The notes under the pieces: generated by a model
Told to the model about the DNA's origin: nothing
The model's database searches: none
What the model saw: the letters and a program-made list of their open reading frames with translations, nothing else
Program-made: the position numbers and the translations under genes
Part shown: one piece after another, positions 1 through 5,394 of the stretch
How the letters are laid out: each line of letters opens with the position of its first letter
Position numbering within the stretch: the first letter of the stretch is position 1
Assembly: GCA_002450925.1 (NCBI GenBank)
Contig: DKAU01000101.1
Span: 23,716 to 30,858, forward strand
Direction: 5' to 3'
DNA length: 7,143 bases
DNA from: Thiobacillus sp. UBA6918
GTDB taxonomy: Bacteria > Pseudomonadota > Gammaproteobacteria > Burkholderiales > Thiobacillaceae

Positions 1-804
1 TGCCAGAACTGGGACATCAGCAAGGCGAAAGACATGGATCGGCTGATGGACCAGGCTTCGCCGGAAAAGATTGCGCAAGCGGCCAAGGATTACGATTGCA
101 AGAGCGTGGCTTTCACCTACAACGACCCGGTAATTTTTGCCGAGTACGCCATCGATACCGCAAACGCCTGTCATGAGCTCGGCATCCAGACCGTTGCGGT
201 AACAGCGGGCTACATCGCCCCCGAGGCACGGCAGGAATTCTTTTCTGTCATCGATGCGGCCAATGTCGATCTCAAGGCCTTTACCGAAGCATTCTATTTC
301 AAACTTACTGGCGCGCATCTGCAGCCGGTGCTCGATACCCTGGTTTACCTGCATCACGAAACTAAAGTCTGGACGGAAATCACGACGCTGATCATACCCG
401 GGCATAACGACTCAAATCAGGAGATCGAGGCGCTAGCCAAGTGGGTGGCAAAGGAAATGGGTCCGGATGTGCCGCTCCACTTCTCGGCCTTTCATCCCGA
501 TTTCAAGATGATTGATGTCCCACCCACGCCACCCGAAACATTAAGACGCGCAAGACAGATCGCACGTGAGCAGGGTTTGCATTATGTCTATACCGGCAAC
601 GTCCACGATCGTGAAGGTGATACTACTTATTGCCCTGGTTGTCAGAAGCCGATAATCGTGCGCGACTGGTACGACATCCTGACATGCGAGGTGACTGATG
701 ATGGACATTGTCCGCATTGCCAGGCTGAAATCGCAGGGCGCTTTGAGAAATATGAGGGCGCATTCGGCCAACGCCGCATCCCTGTACGCATGAGCATGCG
801 ATGA
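1..804 (+). CDS. amrS: AmmeMemoRadiSam system radical SAM enzyme AmrS (5' truncated)
   Basis: The frame is open from base 1, so the gene begins outside the window; 267 residues remain of a family usually near 350. The first residues read CQNW, which fits the last cysteine of the radical SAM 4Fe-4S motif (CxxxCxxCQNW), so the two other cluster cysteines lie upstream. The visible barrel segments include FTYNDPVIFAEYA, DLKAFTEAFY, TTLIIPGHNDS and LHFSAFHPDFKM, all typical of AmrS and related to pyruvate formate-lyase activating enzymes. A C-terminal zinc-ribbon-like module has CPGC (C211, C214, counting from base 1) and CPHC (C237, C240). AmrS is part of the AMMECR1-Memo-radical SAM set; its reaction is not firmly established. 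Partner genes, if present, would be upstream. It overlaps the next gene by ATGA, which suggests co-translation. Family call is confident; substrate is unknown. Confidence 0.9.
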   Translation, partial: CQNWDISKAKDMDRLMDQASPEKIAQAAKDYDCKSVAFTYNDPVIFAEYAIDTANACHELGIQTVAVTAGYIAPEARQEFFSVIDAANVDLKAFTEAFYFKLTGAHLQPVLDTLVYLHHETKVWTEITTLIIPGHNDSNQEIEALAKWVAKEMGPDVPLHFSAFHPDFKMIDVPPTPPETLRRARQIAREQGLHYVYTGNVHDREGDTTYCPGCQKPIIVRDWYDILTCEVTDDGHCPHCQAEIAGRFEKYEGAFGQRRIPVRMSMR

Positions 805-1448
805 AAAACGAGATCGTTCGAATTCCTGTCGACGGAGAACATATCGAAGGCGCACTGGAACTGCCGGAGCATCCCATTGGGCTGGTGCTGTTCGCACACG
901 GCAGCGGATCCAGCCGCCACAGCCCGCGCAACAACTACGTGGCAGGTGTGCTGCGCGACCAGAGTATCGGCACCCTTTTGATGGATTTGCTGACACCCGA
1001 GGAGGATCGCGATTATTCGCGCCGTTTTGATATTGACCTGCTGGTTGAGCGATTGCTCGATGCAACTGCATGGGTTAAACAGAAGCCGGGCATCAGCAAA
1101 TTGCCACTAGGCTATTTTGGGGCCAGTACGGGTGCTGCGGCAGCATTGCGCGCAGCCGCCAGGGACGACTCCATCGCGGCCGTGGTCTCTCGTGGAGGCC
1201 GCCCTGATCTTGCGCCTCCGGATGCGCTCGCCAAGGTCAAGTCGCCGACCTTGTTTCTGGTGGGCGGACAGGATTTCGGCGTGATCGAACTGAACGAACA
1301 GGCTTATGCAGAACTGACTTGCAAGAAGCAATTCGTTATCGTTCCTGGCGCTACGCACCTTTTTGAAGAACCCGGTACGCTGGAACAGGTTGCTTTACAG
1401 GCTGCCGACTGGTTTGAGAAGCTATTCAGGAAAACTGCTGTTTCCTGA
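801..1448 (+). CDS. Alpha/beta hydrolase, dienelactone hydrolase-like
   Basis: A 215-residue single-domain alpha/beta hydrolase. The oxyanion-hole segment is LFAHGSGSS (about 30-38). The nucleophile elbow is G-A-S-T-G at 107-111, with S109 as the likely nucleophile. The acid is probably D158 in LVGGQDFG, and the catalytic histidine H186 in PGATHLFEEPG. There is no signal peptide, so it is cytoplasmic. Size and motif spacing match the dienelactone hydrolase/small esterase group. The substrate cannot be read from the sequence, and a true dienelactone hydrolase would normally carry a cysteine nucleophile, so an esterase-like role is more likely. The start overlaps the amrS stop (ATGA) and has no clear Shine-Dalgarno sequence, consistent with translational coupling. 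Its 3' end overlaps the convergent phosphoribosyltransferase gene by 23 bp. A homologous domain is fused to a phosphoribosyltransferase in some bacteria, for example Mycobacterium tuberculosis Rv0571c. Confidence 0.85.
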   Translation: MKNEIVRIPVDGEHIEGALELPEHPIGLVLFAHGSGSSRHSPRNNYVAGVLRDQSIGTLLMDLLTPEEDRDYSRRFDIDLLVERLLDATAWVKQKPGISKLPLGYFGASTGAAAALRAAARDDSIAAVVSRGGRPDLAPPDALAKVKSPTLFLVGGQDFGVIELNEQAYAELTCKKQFVIVPGATHLFEEPGTLEQVALQAADWFEKLFRKTAVS

Positions 1449-2061
1449 GCACATCGATGACCGTATCATCGGATACTTGATTGAAATCCTGGTAAAACTG
1501 GCCAACTGCCTGAAAACCATCTGGCGCGTAAAGGCAAACGACCTCGTCGCAAAAGGGCCGGATTTTTTCAAGAGTCTCCGGTGGGGAAACCGGAACCGCG
1601 CAGATGAGCCTGGCCGGATTTTTGGCGCGCGTGGCATGCAGCGCGGCAATCATGGTGCTGCCGGTGGCCAGGCCATCATCGACCACAATGGCGATGCGCC
1701 CTGACGGATCGATGGGTGGGCGTAGAGGTGTGTACTGGGCACGGCGTTCGCGCAGGGTTTGCATCTGCCGCTGTTTTTCCCGTTCCATGTATTCCGGTGT
1801 GCCGCCGGCACTGGCCGCATAGTCGCCAATATACGACCAGCCTGATTCGTCTATGCTGCCCAATGCAAACTCACTGCTGTAGGGTGAAGTCAGTTTTCTT
1901 ACCAGAACCACATCCAAATCCCCGCCAAGGATCTCCGCCAGTACTTTACCCATTGGCACTGCCCCGCGGGGAATGGCCAGAATCAAGGGATTTTGGCCCT
2001 TGTAGGCAGCCAATGCCCCGGCAAGCCTGCGCCCGGCATCTTCACGGTTGGCAAATATCAT
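1426..2061 (-). CDS. Type I phosphoribosyltransferase (COG1926-like)
   Basis: The product is 211 residues from the chosen start, or 213 from an ATG six bases upstream at 2067. Residue numbers here use the longer form. The N-terminal part has LAIPRGAVPMG (30-40) and VRKLTSPYSSEFALGSI (56-72). The PRPP-binding loop is VVDDGLATGST at 128-138, with the acidic pair D130/D131. This is the predicted phosphoribosyltransferase family whose acceptor base is unknown; it is not apt, hpt, upp or pyrE by its surrounding motifs. It is cytoplasmic with no signal peptide. The sequence reads M-E-M, and AAAGGAG directly abuts the first ATG, so the second ATG, six bases away, has normal spacing and is preferred. 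It converges on the hydrolase gene and is divergent from lpxC. The hydrolase neighbour fits the known fusion of these two domains elsewhere. Confidence 0.87.
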   Translation of the reverse strand: MIFANREDAGRRLAGALAAYKGQNPLILAIPRGAVPMGKVLAEILGGDLDVVLVRKLTSPYSSEFALGSIDESGWSYIGDYAASAGGTPEYMEREKQRQMQTLRERRAQYTPLRPPIDPSGRIAIVVDDGLATGSTMIAALHATRAKNPARLICAVPVSPPETLEKIRPFCDEVVCLYAPDGFQAVGQFYQDFNQVSDDTVIDVLRKQQFS

Positions 2062-2067
2062 TTCCAT

Positions 2068-2074
2068 CTCCTTT
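2068..2074 (-). promoter_or_regulatory. Shine-Dalgarno site that decides the phosphoribosyltransferase start
   Basis: On the minus strand this is AAAGGAG. It directly touches the ATG at 2067 but lies six bases before the in-frame ATG at 2061. Normal ribosome spacing therefore favours 2061 as the start. Seen directly; the start choice is inference. Confidence 0.65.
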
Positions 2075-2170
2075 GCTGTCTTAAGCCTAGGAACTGAAAT
2101 GAAGAACGCAAACCCGGCAGGCGCTGCATTTTTGTATTCAATGGCTCAGCACCGGATACCAAGGACTTCT

Positions 2171-2201
2171 TTGTTAGGGGGGCTGGTAATTGGGGTAAAA
2201 T
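2171..2201 (+). promoter_or_regulatory. Candidate lpxC promoter
   Basis: TTGTTA (2171-2176) is followed after 19 bp by TAAAAT (2196-2201), about 34 bp before the lpxC ATG. The -10 element matches the consensus in five of six positions. The spacing is one or two bases longer than ideal, so this is a weak call. It is the best-placed candidate in the interval. Confidence 0.35.
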
Positions 2202-2234
2202 TCTTCCTTAAACAACAAGTTACCAAAGCAGGGC

Positions 2235-3149
2235 ATGATCAGACAACGTACCCTCAAAACTCAGGTCAAGACTACAGGCGTGGGTTTGCACTCCGGTGTC
2301 AAGGTTGAGATGACCTTGCGCCCGGCTGCGGCAGGAACGGGAATACTTTTCCGTCGCGTGGATCTTGATCCGCCAGTCGATATACCGGTGGACCCCAACA
2401 AAGTTACCGATACGCGCTTGTGTTCTGCGCTGACTGTTGGCAATGCCAAGGTTGCGACGGTCGAACATCTGATGTCGGCCCTGGCAGGGCTGGGTATCGA
2501 CAACATCGTGATCGATTTGACCGGGCCTGAAGTCCCAATCCTGGATGGCTCCGCTGCGCCCTTCGTGTTTTTGCTGCAATCGGCAGGCATCGAGGAACTC
2601 AACGTGCCCAAGCAGTTCATCCGCATTCTTGAACCGATAGAAGTGAAAGAGGACGACAAGTGGGTCCGCTTTTCACCCTATGACGGGTTCCGCATCGATT
2701 TCACCATCGATTTCGACCATCCGGTTTTCGAGCAATCGAGCCAGGTGGTGAGTGTGGATTTCGACAAGACCTCCTACATTCGCGAAGTCGCACGTGCGCG
2801 CACTTTTGGCTTCATGCACGAGGTGGAAATGCTGCGCAACAACAACCTTGCACTGGGCGGCTCGCTGGACAATGCCATCGTGATGGACGAGTTCCGTGTT
2901 CTGAATGCAGACGGCCTGCGTTATGACGACGAATTCGTCAAGCACAAGGTGCTCGATGCCATCGGTGACTTCTACATGATCGGAAAGCCAATCATCGGCC
3001 GGCTGGAAGCGTATAAGTCTGGACATGCATTGAACAACCAGCTTCTTCGTGCGCTGATGGAAAATAAGTCTGCATGGGAACTGGTTACGTTTGAAAACGA
3101 GAAGGACGCGCCGGAGGCAGTGGCGCATTTCTACCCACAGCCCGCATGA
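2235..3149 (+). CDS. lpxC: UDP-3-O-acyl-N-acetylglucosamine deacetylase LpxC
   Basis: A full-length LpxC of 304 residues (family about 300-305). It deacetylates UDP-3-O-acyl-GlcNAc, the committed step of lipid A synthesis, at the cytoplasmic side of the membrane. The start MIRQRTLK matches the conserved N-terminus. Zinc ligands are visible: H78 in TVEHLMSALAGLGIDN, and H237 and D241 in KHKVLDAIGDF. The proposed general base is E77, and H264 in KSGHALNNQL is the usual catalytic histidine. The PEVPILDGSAAPF and ARTFGFMHEVEMLR segments are also typical. The Shine-Dalgarno sequence is weak (GCAGGG almost touching the ATG). The gene is followed, with an ATGA overlap, by a small membrane protein gene. 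In E. coli LpxC is controlled by FtsH proteolysis; this C-terminus ends in AHFYPQPA, so the E. coli degradation tail is not obviously present. Confidence 0.98.
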   Translation: MIRQRTLKTQVKTTGVGLHSGVKVEMTLRPAAAGTGILFRRVDLDPPVDIPVDPNKVTDTRLCSALTVGNAKVATVEHLMSALAGLGIDNIVIDLTGPEVPILDGSAAPFVFLLQSAGIEELNVPKQFIRILEPIEVKEDDKWVRFSPYDGFRIDFTIDFDHPVFEQSSQVVSVDFDKTSYIREVARARTFGFMHEVEMLRNNNLALGGSLDNAIVMDEFRVLNADGLRYDDEFVKHKVLDAIGDFYMIGKPIIGRLEAYKSGHALNNQLLRALMENKSAWELVTFENEKDAPEAVAHFYPQPA

Positions 3150-3328
3150 TTGTTCTTAGGCTGGTTCTTGTTCTTGCGCTGACAGGGGTTGCCGGACTGT
3201 TGTTGGCCTGGATGTTTACCAGGAACAGGAAATACCTGCGCATAGCAGGGAAGGTGCTGCGATTTGTCTTCGTGCTGGCAGTTGTCGTGGCGCTGATTTT
3301 TGTTGCGGAAAGACTGATACTTATTTGA
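3146..3328 (+). CDS. Small two-helix membrane protein coupled to lpxC
   Basis: A 60-residue protein of unknown function. Two hydrophobic segments, about residues 6-24 and 39-54, are joined by a basic loop (R26, R28, K29, R32, K36, R39). By the positive-inside rule the loop should face the cytoplasm, with both termini in the periplasm. The start overlaps the lpxC stop (ATGA) and has no separate Shine-Dalgarno sequence, so translation is probably coupled to lpxC. A perfect hairpin follows the stop by two bases, closing a two-gene unit. I do not recognise a named family. A role with LpxC or the envelope is only suggested by position. The coding call rests on membrane-protein character, the tight overlap and the terminator placed directly after it. 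Confidence 0.75.
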   Translation: MIVLRLVLVLALTGVAGLLLAWMFTRNRKYLRIAGKVLRFVFVLAVVVALIFVAERLILI

Positions 3329-3330
3329 CA

Positions 3331-3351
3331 GGGCCGGGATGAACCCGGCCC
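3331..3351 (+). terminator. Intrinsic terminator-like hairpin after the lpxC unit
   Basis: GGGCCGGG (3331-3338) and CCCGGCCC (3344-3351) form a perfect 8-bp GC stem around a 5-base loop. A pyrimidine-rich but interrupted tail (TTCTCGCTCC) follows. It lies two bases after the stop of the small membrane protein. On the opposite strand the stem lacks a T-tract, so it mainly suits plus-strand transcription. Confidence 0.7.
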
Positions 3352-3378
3352 TTCTCGCTCCTTATTCCTTTTCAAGAC

Positions 3379-3398
3379 GGGGATGTGCTGCACACCCC
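3379..3398. terminator. Second hairpin in the convergent gap
   Basis: GGGG (3379-3382), a bulged A, TGTG (3384-3387), loop CTG, CACA (3391-3394) and CCCC (3395-3398) form an 8-bp stem with one bulge. It begins ten bases past the stop of the minus-strand Thr-rich gene and probably ends or protects that transcript. Neither side has a clean T-tract, so it is weaker as an intrinsic terminator than the hairpin at 3331. Confidence 0.5.
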
Positions 3399-3407
3399 AA
3401 TTCTTTC

Positions 3408-4262
3408 TCAGTTCTTCTTGAGTTGGCCGGGTGCAGTTGCGCTTCCGCCGCCACCAGCGTTGCTGACTTGGGCCATCGAAATTGATTTTCCAACTCCGGA
3501 ATTTCCGACACTCTGGGCCTTGGCGGCCTTGTTTTCCAGACCCCTGCCCTTGTCTGGACTGCCCATGGAGCCGCCCATGCCATTGATGACCCCGGAACCC
3601 GCTGGTTTGCCGCTGGGAATATAGCCATTTGACTTGGTTTGGGATGCAGATGCTGTCTGTTTCGTCAGGCCCGCGCCTTTGCCCATGAGTTGGCCAACAG
3701 TCGTGTCGTAGCTTTTTGCTATCTGTCCCCATCCCATTCCGTCCGCACGCATGGAGAGAATGCCGGTTACTTGGGTGCCGTTGATGTCGCCGCCAACAAG
3801 GATGGCAGAGAGCTGTTCTGGCGTGGCCTCGGTGATGCCAAGCTTTGCCAGTTCGGTTTGTGACAGGCGAAGGGCAATGCGTATGTTTCCATACCCCATG
3901 GTTCCGGTTGGCGGCTCAATGGTTGCGGTCGTTGTGGCAGTGCTGGTTGTGGTTGTAGTCTCGCCTGTTGTTGTGTTGGTTGTCGTTTCTGTCGTGGTTG
4001 TTTCAGTCACGAGGTCAAAGGACGTTCCCTGGCGCAAACCTGAGATGATTGTCTTTGCCTGTTCATCCCCACCGAGAAAGCCAGAAAACTCCGCAACAAG
4101 TTTTGTTTCAGTGGTCTGCGAAGTTCCAACAGCGGTGGATGTTGTCGTGGCAGTTGTTGTTGATGTGTCGGTTTCTTCTGCATTGGCAGCCGGATAAGCG
4201 GTCGCCAGGCAGCAAAGTAGCAGCAATGAACGCATGGGAATGGGGTTGTGATGGTATTTCAT
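3408..4262 (-). CDS. Exported Thr-rich protein of unknown function
   Basis: A 284-residue protein. The N-terminus looks like a Sec signal peptide: basic start, hydrophobic stretch RSLLLLCCLATAYPA, and an A-N-A site giving cleavage near residue 28. Two Thr-rich low-complexity tracts follow, at 31-52 and 86-114 (21 of 29 residues in the second are Thr), separated by a short folded-looking segment (LVAEFSGFLGGDEQAKTII). Residues about 120-195 form the likely conserved core, with MGYGNIRIAL, LGITEATPEQLSAIL and RADGMGWGQIAKSY. I recall similar G-M-G-W-G-x-I-A cores in uncharacterised betaproteobacterial exported proteins, from memory and not searched. The C-terminal 90 residues are Gly/Ser/Asn-rich and probably disordered. 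Translation starts at 4262, preceded by AAGGAG seven bases upstream. It is the second gene of a pair with the lipoprotein, 15 bp downstream of it. Function unknown. Confidence 0.8.
   Translation of the reverse strand: MKYHHNPIPMRSLLLLCCLATAYPAANAEETDTSTTTATTTSTAVGTSQTTETKLVAEFSGFLGGDEQAKTIISGLRQGTSFDLVTETTTTETTTNTTTGETTTTTSTATTTATIEPPTGTMGYGNIRIALRLSQTELAKLGITEATPEQLSAILVGGDINGTQVTGILSMRADGMGWGQIAKSYDTTVGQLMGKGAGLTKQTASASQTKSNGYIPSGKPAGSGVINGMGGSMGSPDKGRGLENKAAKAQSVGNSGVGKSISMAQVSNAGGGGSATAPGQLKKN
3921..4007 (-). repeat. Thr-codon low-complexity tract
   Basis: This stretch encodes residues 86-114 of the exported protein, mostly ACA/ACC/ACG/ACT codons broken by single Glu, Asn, Gly, Ser and Ala codons. 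On the plus strand it reads as GTT/GTG/GTC runs. A shorter related tract lies at 4107-4172. Such triplet runs can change length by slippage without shifting frame. Confidence 0.7.
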
Positions 4263-4277
4263 GGTTTCACTCCTTTT

Positions 4278-4706
4278 TCAGCCCTTTGAAAGAACGCGTT
4301 CGGTTTGATACAGGATTTCCGTCGCCGTAGCGCCATCCTTCAGCAAGCCGTTGTTTGCAATTACGCGTACGCGCGTGGTGCGAGGAGTGAGCGGCTCCAG
4401 CAGCACCTCGATTTCGCGATCCTTGGCGGTCGCGCTGATCACGCGTTCACCTTGTTCGTTGGTCTTGCGCGACACGACTTTTACGCCCATGTCCCCCATG
4501 GCCACCACGCTGCCTTCTTCTACGGATTTCATCGGAGCAGTAAACGTTTTGTAAACAATTCCGCCCAAAGTATGAGAAATGCCAACCCCGGCACCCAGAG
4601 AAGCGGCCGTGAGGGAAATTGGATCGCACCCGGACAAGGAAACCGAGACCAAGACTGTTGCAGCAGCGACTTTTGCGGTGCCCAAGGGAGAATGTATGAG
4701 TTTCAT
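4278..4706 (-). CDS. Lipoprotein, DUF3568-like
   Basis: A 142-residue predicted lipoprotein. The signal peptide runs to the lipobox L-S-G-C (24-27), with C27 the lipidated cysteine. Residue +2 is Asp (D28), which in E. coli keeps lipoproteins in the inner membrane. After a short Gly/Ala-rich stretch, the mature part (about 50-140) has YKTFTAPMKSVEEGSVVAMGDMGVKV, DREIEVLLEPLTPRTTRVRVIA and GLLKDGATATEILYQTERVL. This alternation of strands and helices resembles small lipoproteins of the DUF3568 type, a family call from memory. The start at 4706 has AAGGA nine bases upstream. It is the first gene of a pair with the Thr-rich exported protein (gap 15 bp), suggesting a shared envelope role. No enzymatic motif is visible. 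Confidence 0.85.
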   Translation of the reverse strand: MKLIHSPLGTAKVAAATVLVSVSLSGCDPISLTAASLGAGVGISHTLGGIVYKTFTAPMKSVEEGSVVAMGDMGVKVVSRKTNEQGERVISATAKDREIEVLLEPLTPRTTRVRVIANNGLLKDGATATEILYQTERVLSKG

Positions 4707-4751
4707 GGCCGTAAATCCTTAAAACCAGCTTCAAAAAACACCCATTTCGAC

Positions 4752-4772
4752 AAAAAAGGCTGCCAATGGCAG
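4752..4772 (-). terminator. Intrinsic terminator, minus strand
   Basis: Read on the minus strand, CTGCC, loop ATT, GGCAG, then CC and TTTTTT. The stem is short (5 bp) but is followed by a clean six-T tract. It probably ends dciA transcripts, 117 bp past that stop. If the lipoprotein promoter lies upstream of it, it would act as an attenuator instead. Confidence 0.5.
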
Positions 4773-4810
4773 GTATCCCTTTGTTTTTGCAGGGGCGGGC
4801 GCAATACAGA

Positions 4811-4827
4811 GTGTAAAATATTTACAC
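4811..4827. promoter_or_regulatory. 17-bp palindrome, candidate operator
   Basis: GTGTAAA and TTTACAC are perfect 7-bp inverted arms around ATA. The short AT-rich centre and intergenic position suit a dimeric repressor or activator site rather than a terminator. The regulator is unknown; I do not match it to a specific family. Confidence 0.4.
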
Positions 4828-4888
4828 GCTATAGAAGCTTACGTCTTTCTGGCCGATGTACTTTAGGCCGTTCGTCGGTTGTCTGTTG

Positions 4889-5308
4889 TTAATTGCCTTT
4901 GTGGTGATTGAGCAATTTCTGCAGGGCCATTTTCACTTCCCCTTCTTCCATTTGGGTGGCGGCTGACTTGAATGCTTCATGTGCTGCGGCAGGAAGTTGG
5001 TGCTTCTTGCTTTGGGGGGCAGCTTTTCTGGAATTGACTGGCTGGACTTTGAGGCTGACCTTGCGAACGGGCACCCCGCGCTTTTGCAACTGGCTTGCCA
5101 GGTTTTGGGCTTCCAGCCGTAAACGGCTTGCAATGGCGCCATTGCTGCAAATTACACGCAATTCCCCTTCTTCCAACGCAACGACCTGGGCTTCTCCGCG
5201 AAAACGAACCGGCAAAACGGTATCGAACTGTTTTTGCAGAACCGACAAAGCCTGGGCTTGCCGCACGGCGGGCAGGGACGAAAGGAGTTCGCTCAATCGT
5301 TGAGCCAA
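4889..5308 (-). CDS. dciA: DciA-family (DUF721) replicative helicase loader
   Basis: A 139-residue protein of the DciA family, which helps load the DnaB helicase at replication start in bacteria lacking DnaC/DnaI. The DUF721 core spans about 10-90 with the characteristic strand-helix section EEGELRVICSNGAIASRLRL (46-65), then NLASQLQKRG and VRKVSLKVQP. The C-terminal 45 residues are a Lys/Ala/Gln-rich extension, probably partly disordered. The start is TTG at 5308, not ATG; CGGAG seven bases upstream at normal spacing supports it, and no better in-frame start is evident. The gene is divergent from secA with 86 bp between. DciA next to secA and lpxC is a common arrangement in betaproteobacteria. 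The stop is followed by an intergenic stretch with a terminator-like hairpin. Confidence 0.88.
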   Translation of the reverse strand: MAQRLSELLSSLPAVRQAQALSVLQKQFDTVLPVRFRGEAQVVALEEGELRVICSNGAIASRLRLEAQNLASQLQKRGVPVRKVSLKVQPVNSRKAAPQSKKHQLPAAAHEAFKSAATQMEEGEVKMALQKLLNHHKGN

Positions 5309-5343
5309 GGTGCTGCTCCGTAAGGGGACCGTAAAGGTCGCTG

Positions 5344-5352
5344 TGTTAAAAT
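5344..5352 (+). promoter_or_regulatory. Candidate extended -10 promoter of secA
   Basis: TGT followed by TAAAAT (5347-5352) forms a TGn-extended -10 element matching TATAAT in five of six positions. No good -35 is visible 16-18 bp upstream, which is normal for extended -10 promoters. It would give a leader of about 35 bases before the secA ATG. Confidence 0.45.
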
Positions 5353-5375
5353 CGACTGATTTACTGGCATTTTTT

Positions 5376-5394
5376 GGGGTTCTCCCTTTTTTCC
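5376..5394 (+). promoter_or_regulatory. Pyrimidine-rich secA leader with mini-hairpin and no Shine-Dalgarno
   Basis: GGGG (5376-5379), loop TTC, TCCC (5383-5386) can form a 4-bp stem with one G-U pair, directly followed by TTTTTT and CC before the ATG at 5395. Bases 5380-5394 are all pyrimidines, so no purine-rich ribosome site lies at the usual distance. Too weak to call a terminator. Confidence 0.4.

Larger units (their letters stand above)
2062..2234. other. Divergent intergenic region between the phosphoribosyltransferase gene and lpxC
   Basis: About 170 bp separates the two divergent starts and must carry promoters in both directions. Apart from the Shine-Dalgarno site and one weak lpxC promoter candidate, I see no convincing operator, palindrome or terminator. 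I could not pick a confident minus-strand promoter for the phosphoribosyltransferase. The short plus-strand frames here show no protein-like character. Confidence 0.5.
4707..4888 (-). other. Structured leader between dciA and the lipoprotein gene
   Basis: These 182 bp carry no gene. Going in the minus-strand direction they hold a 17-bp palindrome (4811-4827), then a small hairpin with a T-tract (4752-4772), then about 45 bp to the lipoprotein start. A promoter must lie here if the lipoprotein pair is not co-transcribed with dciA, but I could not place one confidently. Confidence 0.5.

Noticed and set aside
541..1071. Minus-strand frames across amrS and the hydrolase
   Set aside because: Antisense to two well-supported genes, with Arg/Cys/Ser-rich composition typical of shadow frames.
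2048..2308. Plus-strand frame through the lpxC upstream region
   Set aside because: It overlaps the lpxC start out of frame, has mixed composition and no ribosome site. The region is better read as a divergent promoter interval.
3751..4197. Plus-strand frame rich in Val
   Set aside because: The Val runs are the reverse complement of the Thr codons in the exported protein. The minus frame has a signal peptide, a good ribosome site and an operon partner.
3408..4706. The lipoprotein/Thr-rich pair as a mobile insertion
   Set aside because: I see no flanking direct or inverted repeats, integrase or transposase remnants, and base composition outside the Thr tracts is like the neighbours.
4305..4892. 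Plus-strand frame across the lipoprotein gene and its leader
   Set aside because: It runs through a terminator hairpin and palindrome, has no recognisable domain, and opposes a gene with a clear lipobox.
5376..5392. Mini-hairpin plus six Ts before secA as an intrinsic terminator or attenuator
   Set aside because: The stem is only four pairs including one G-U, too weak to stop transcription by itself. Kept only as part of the leader description.
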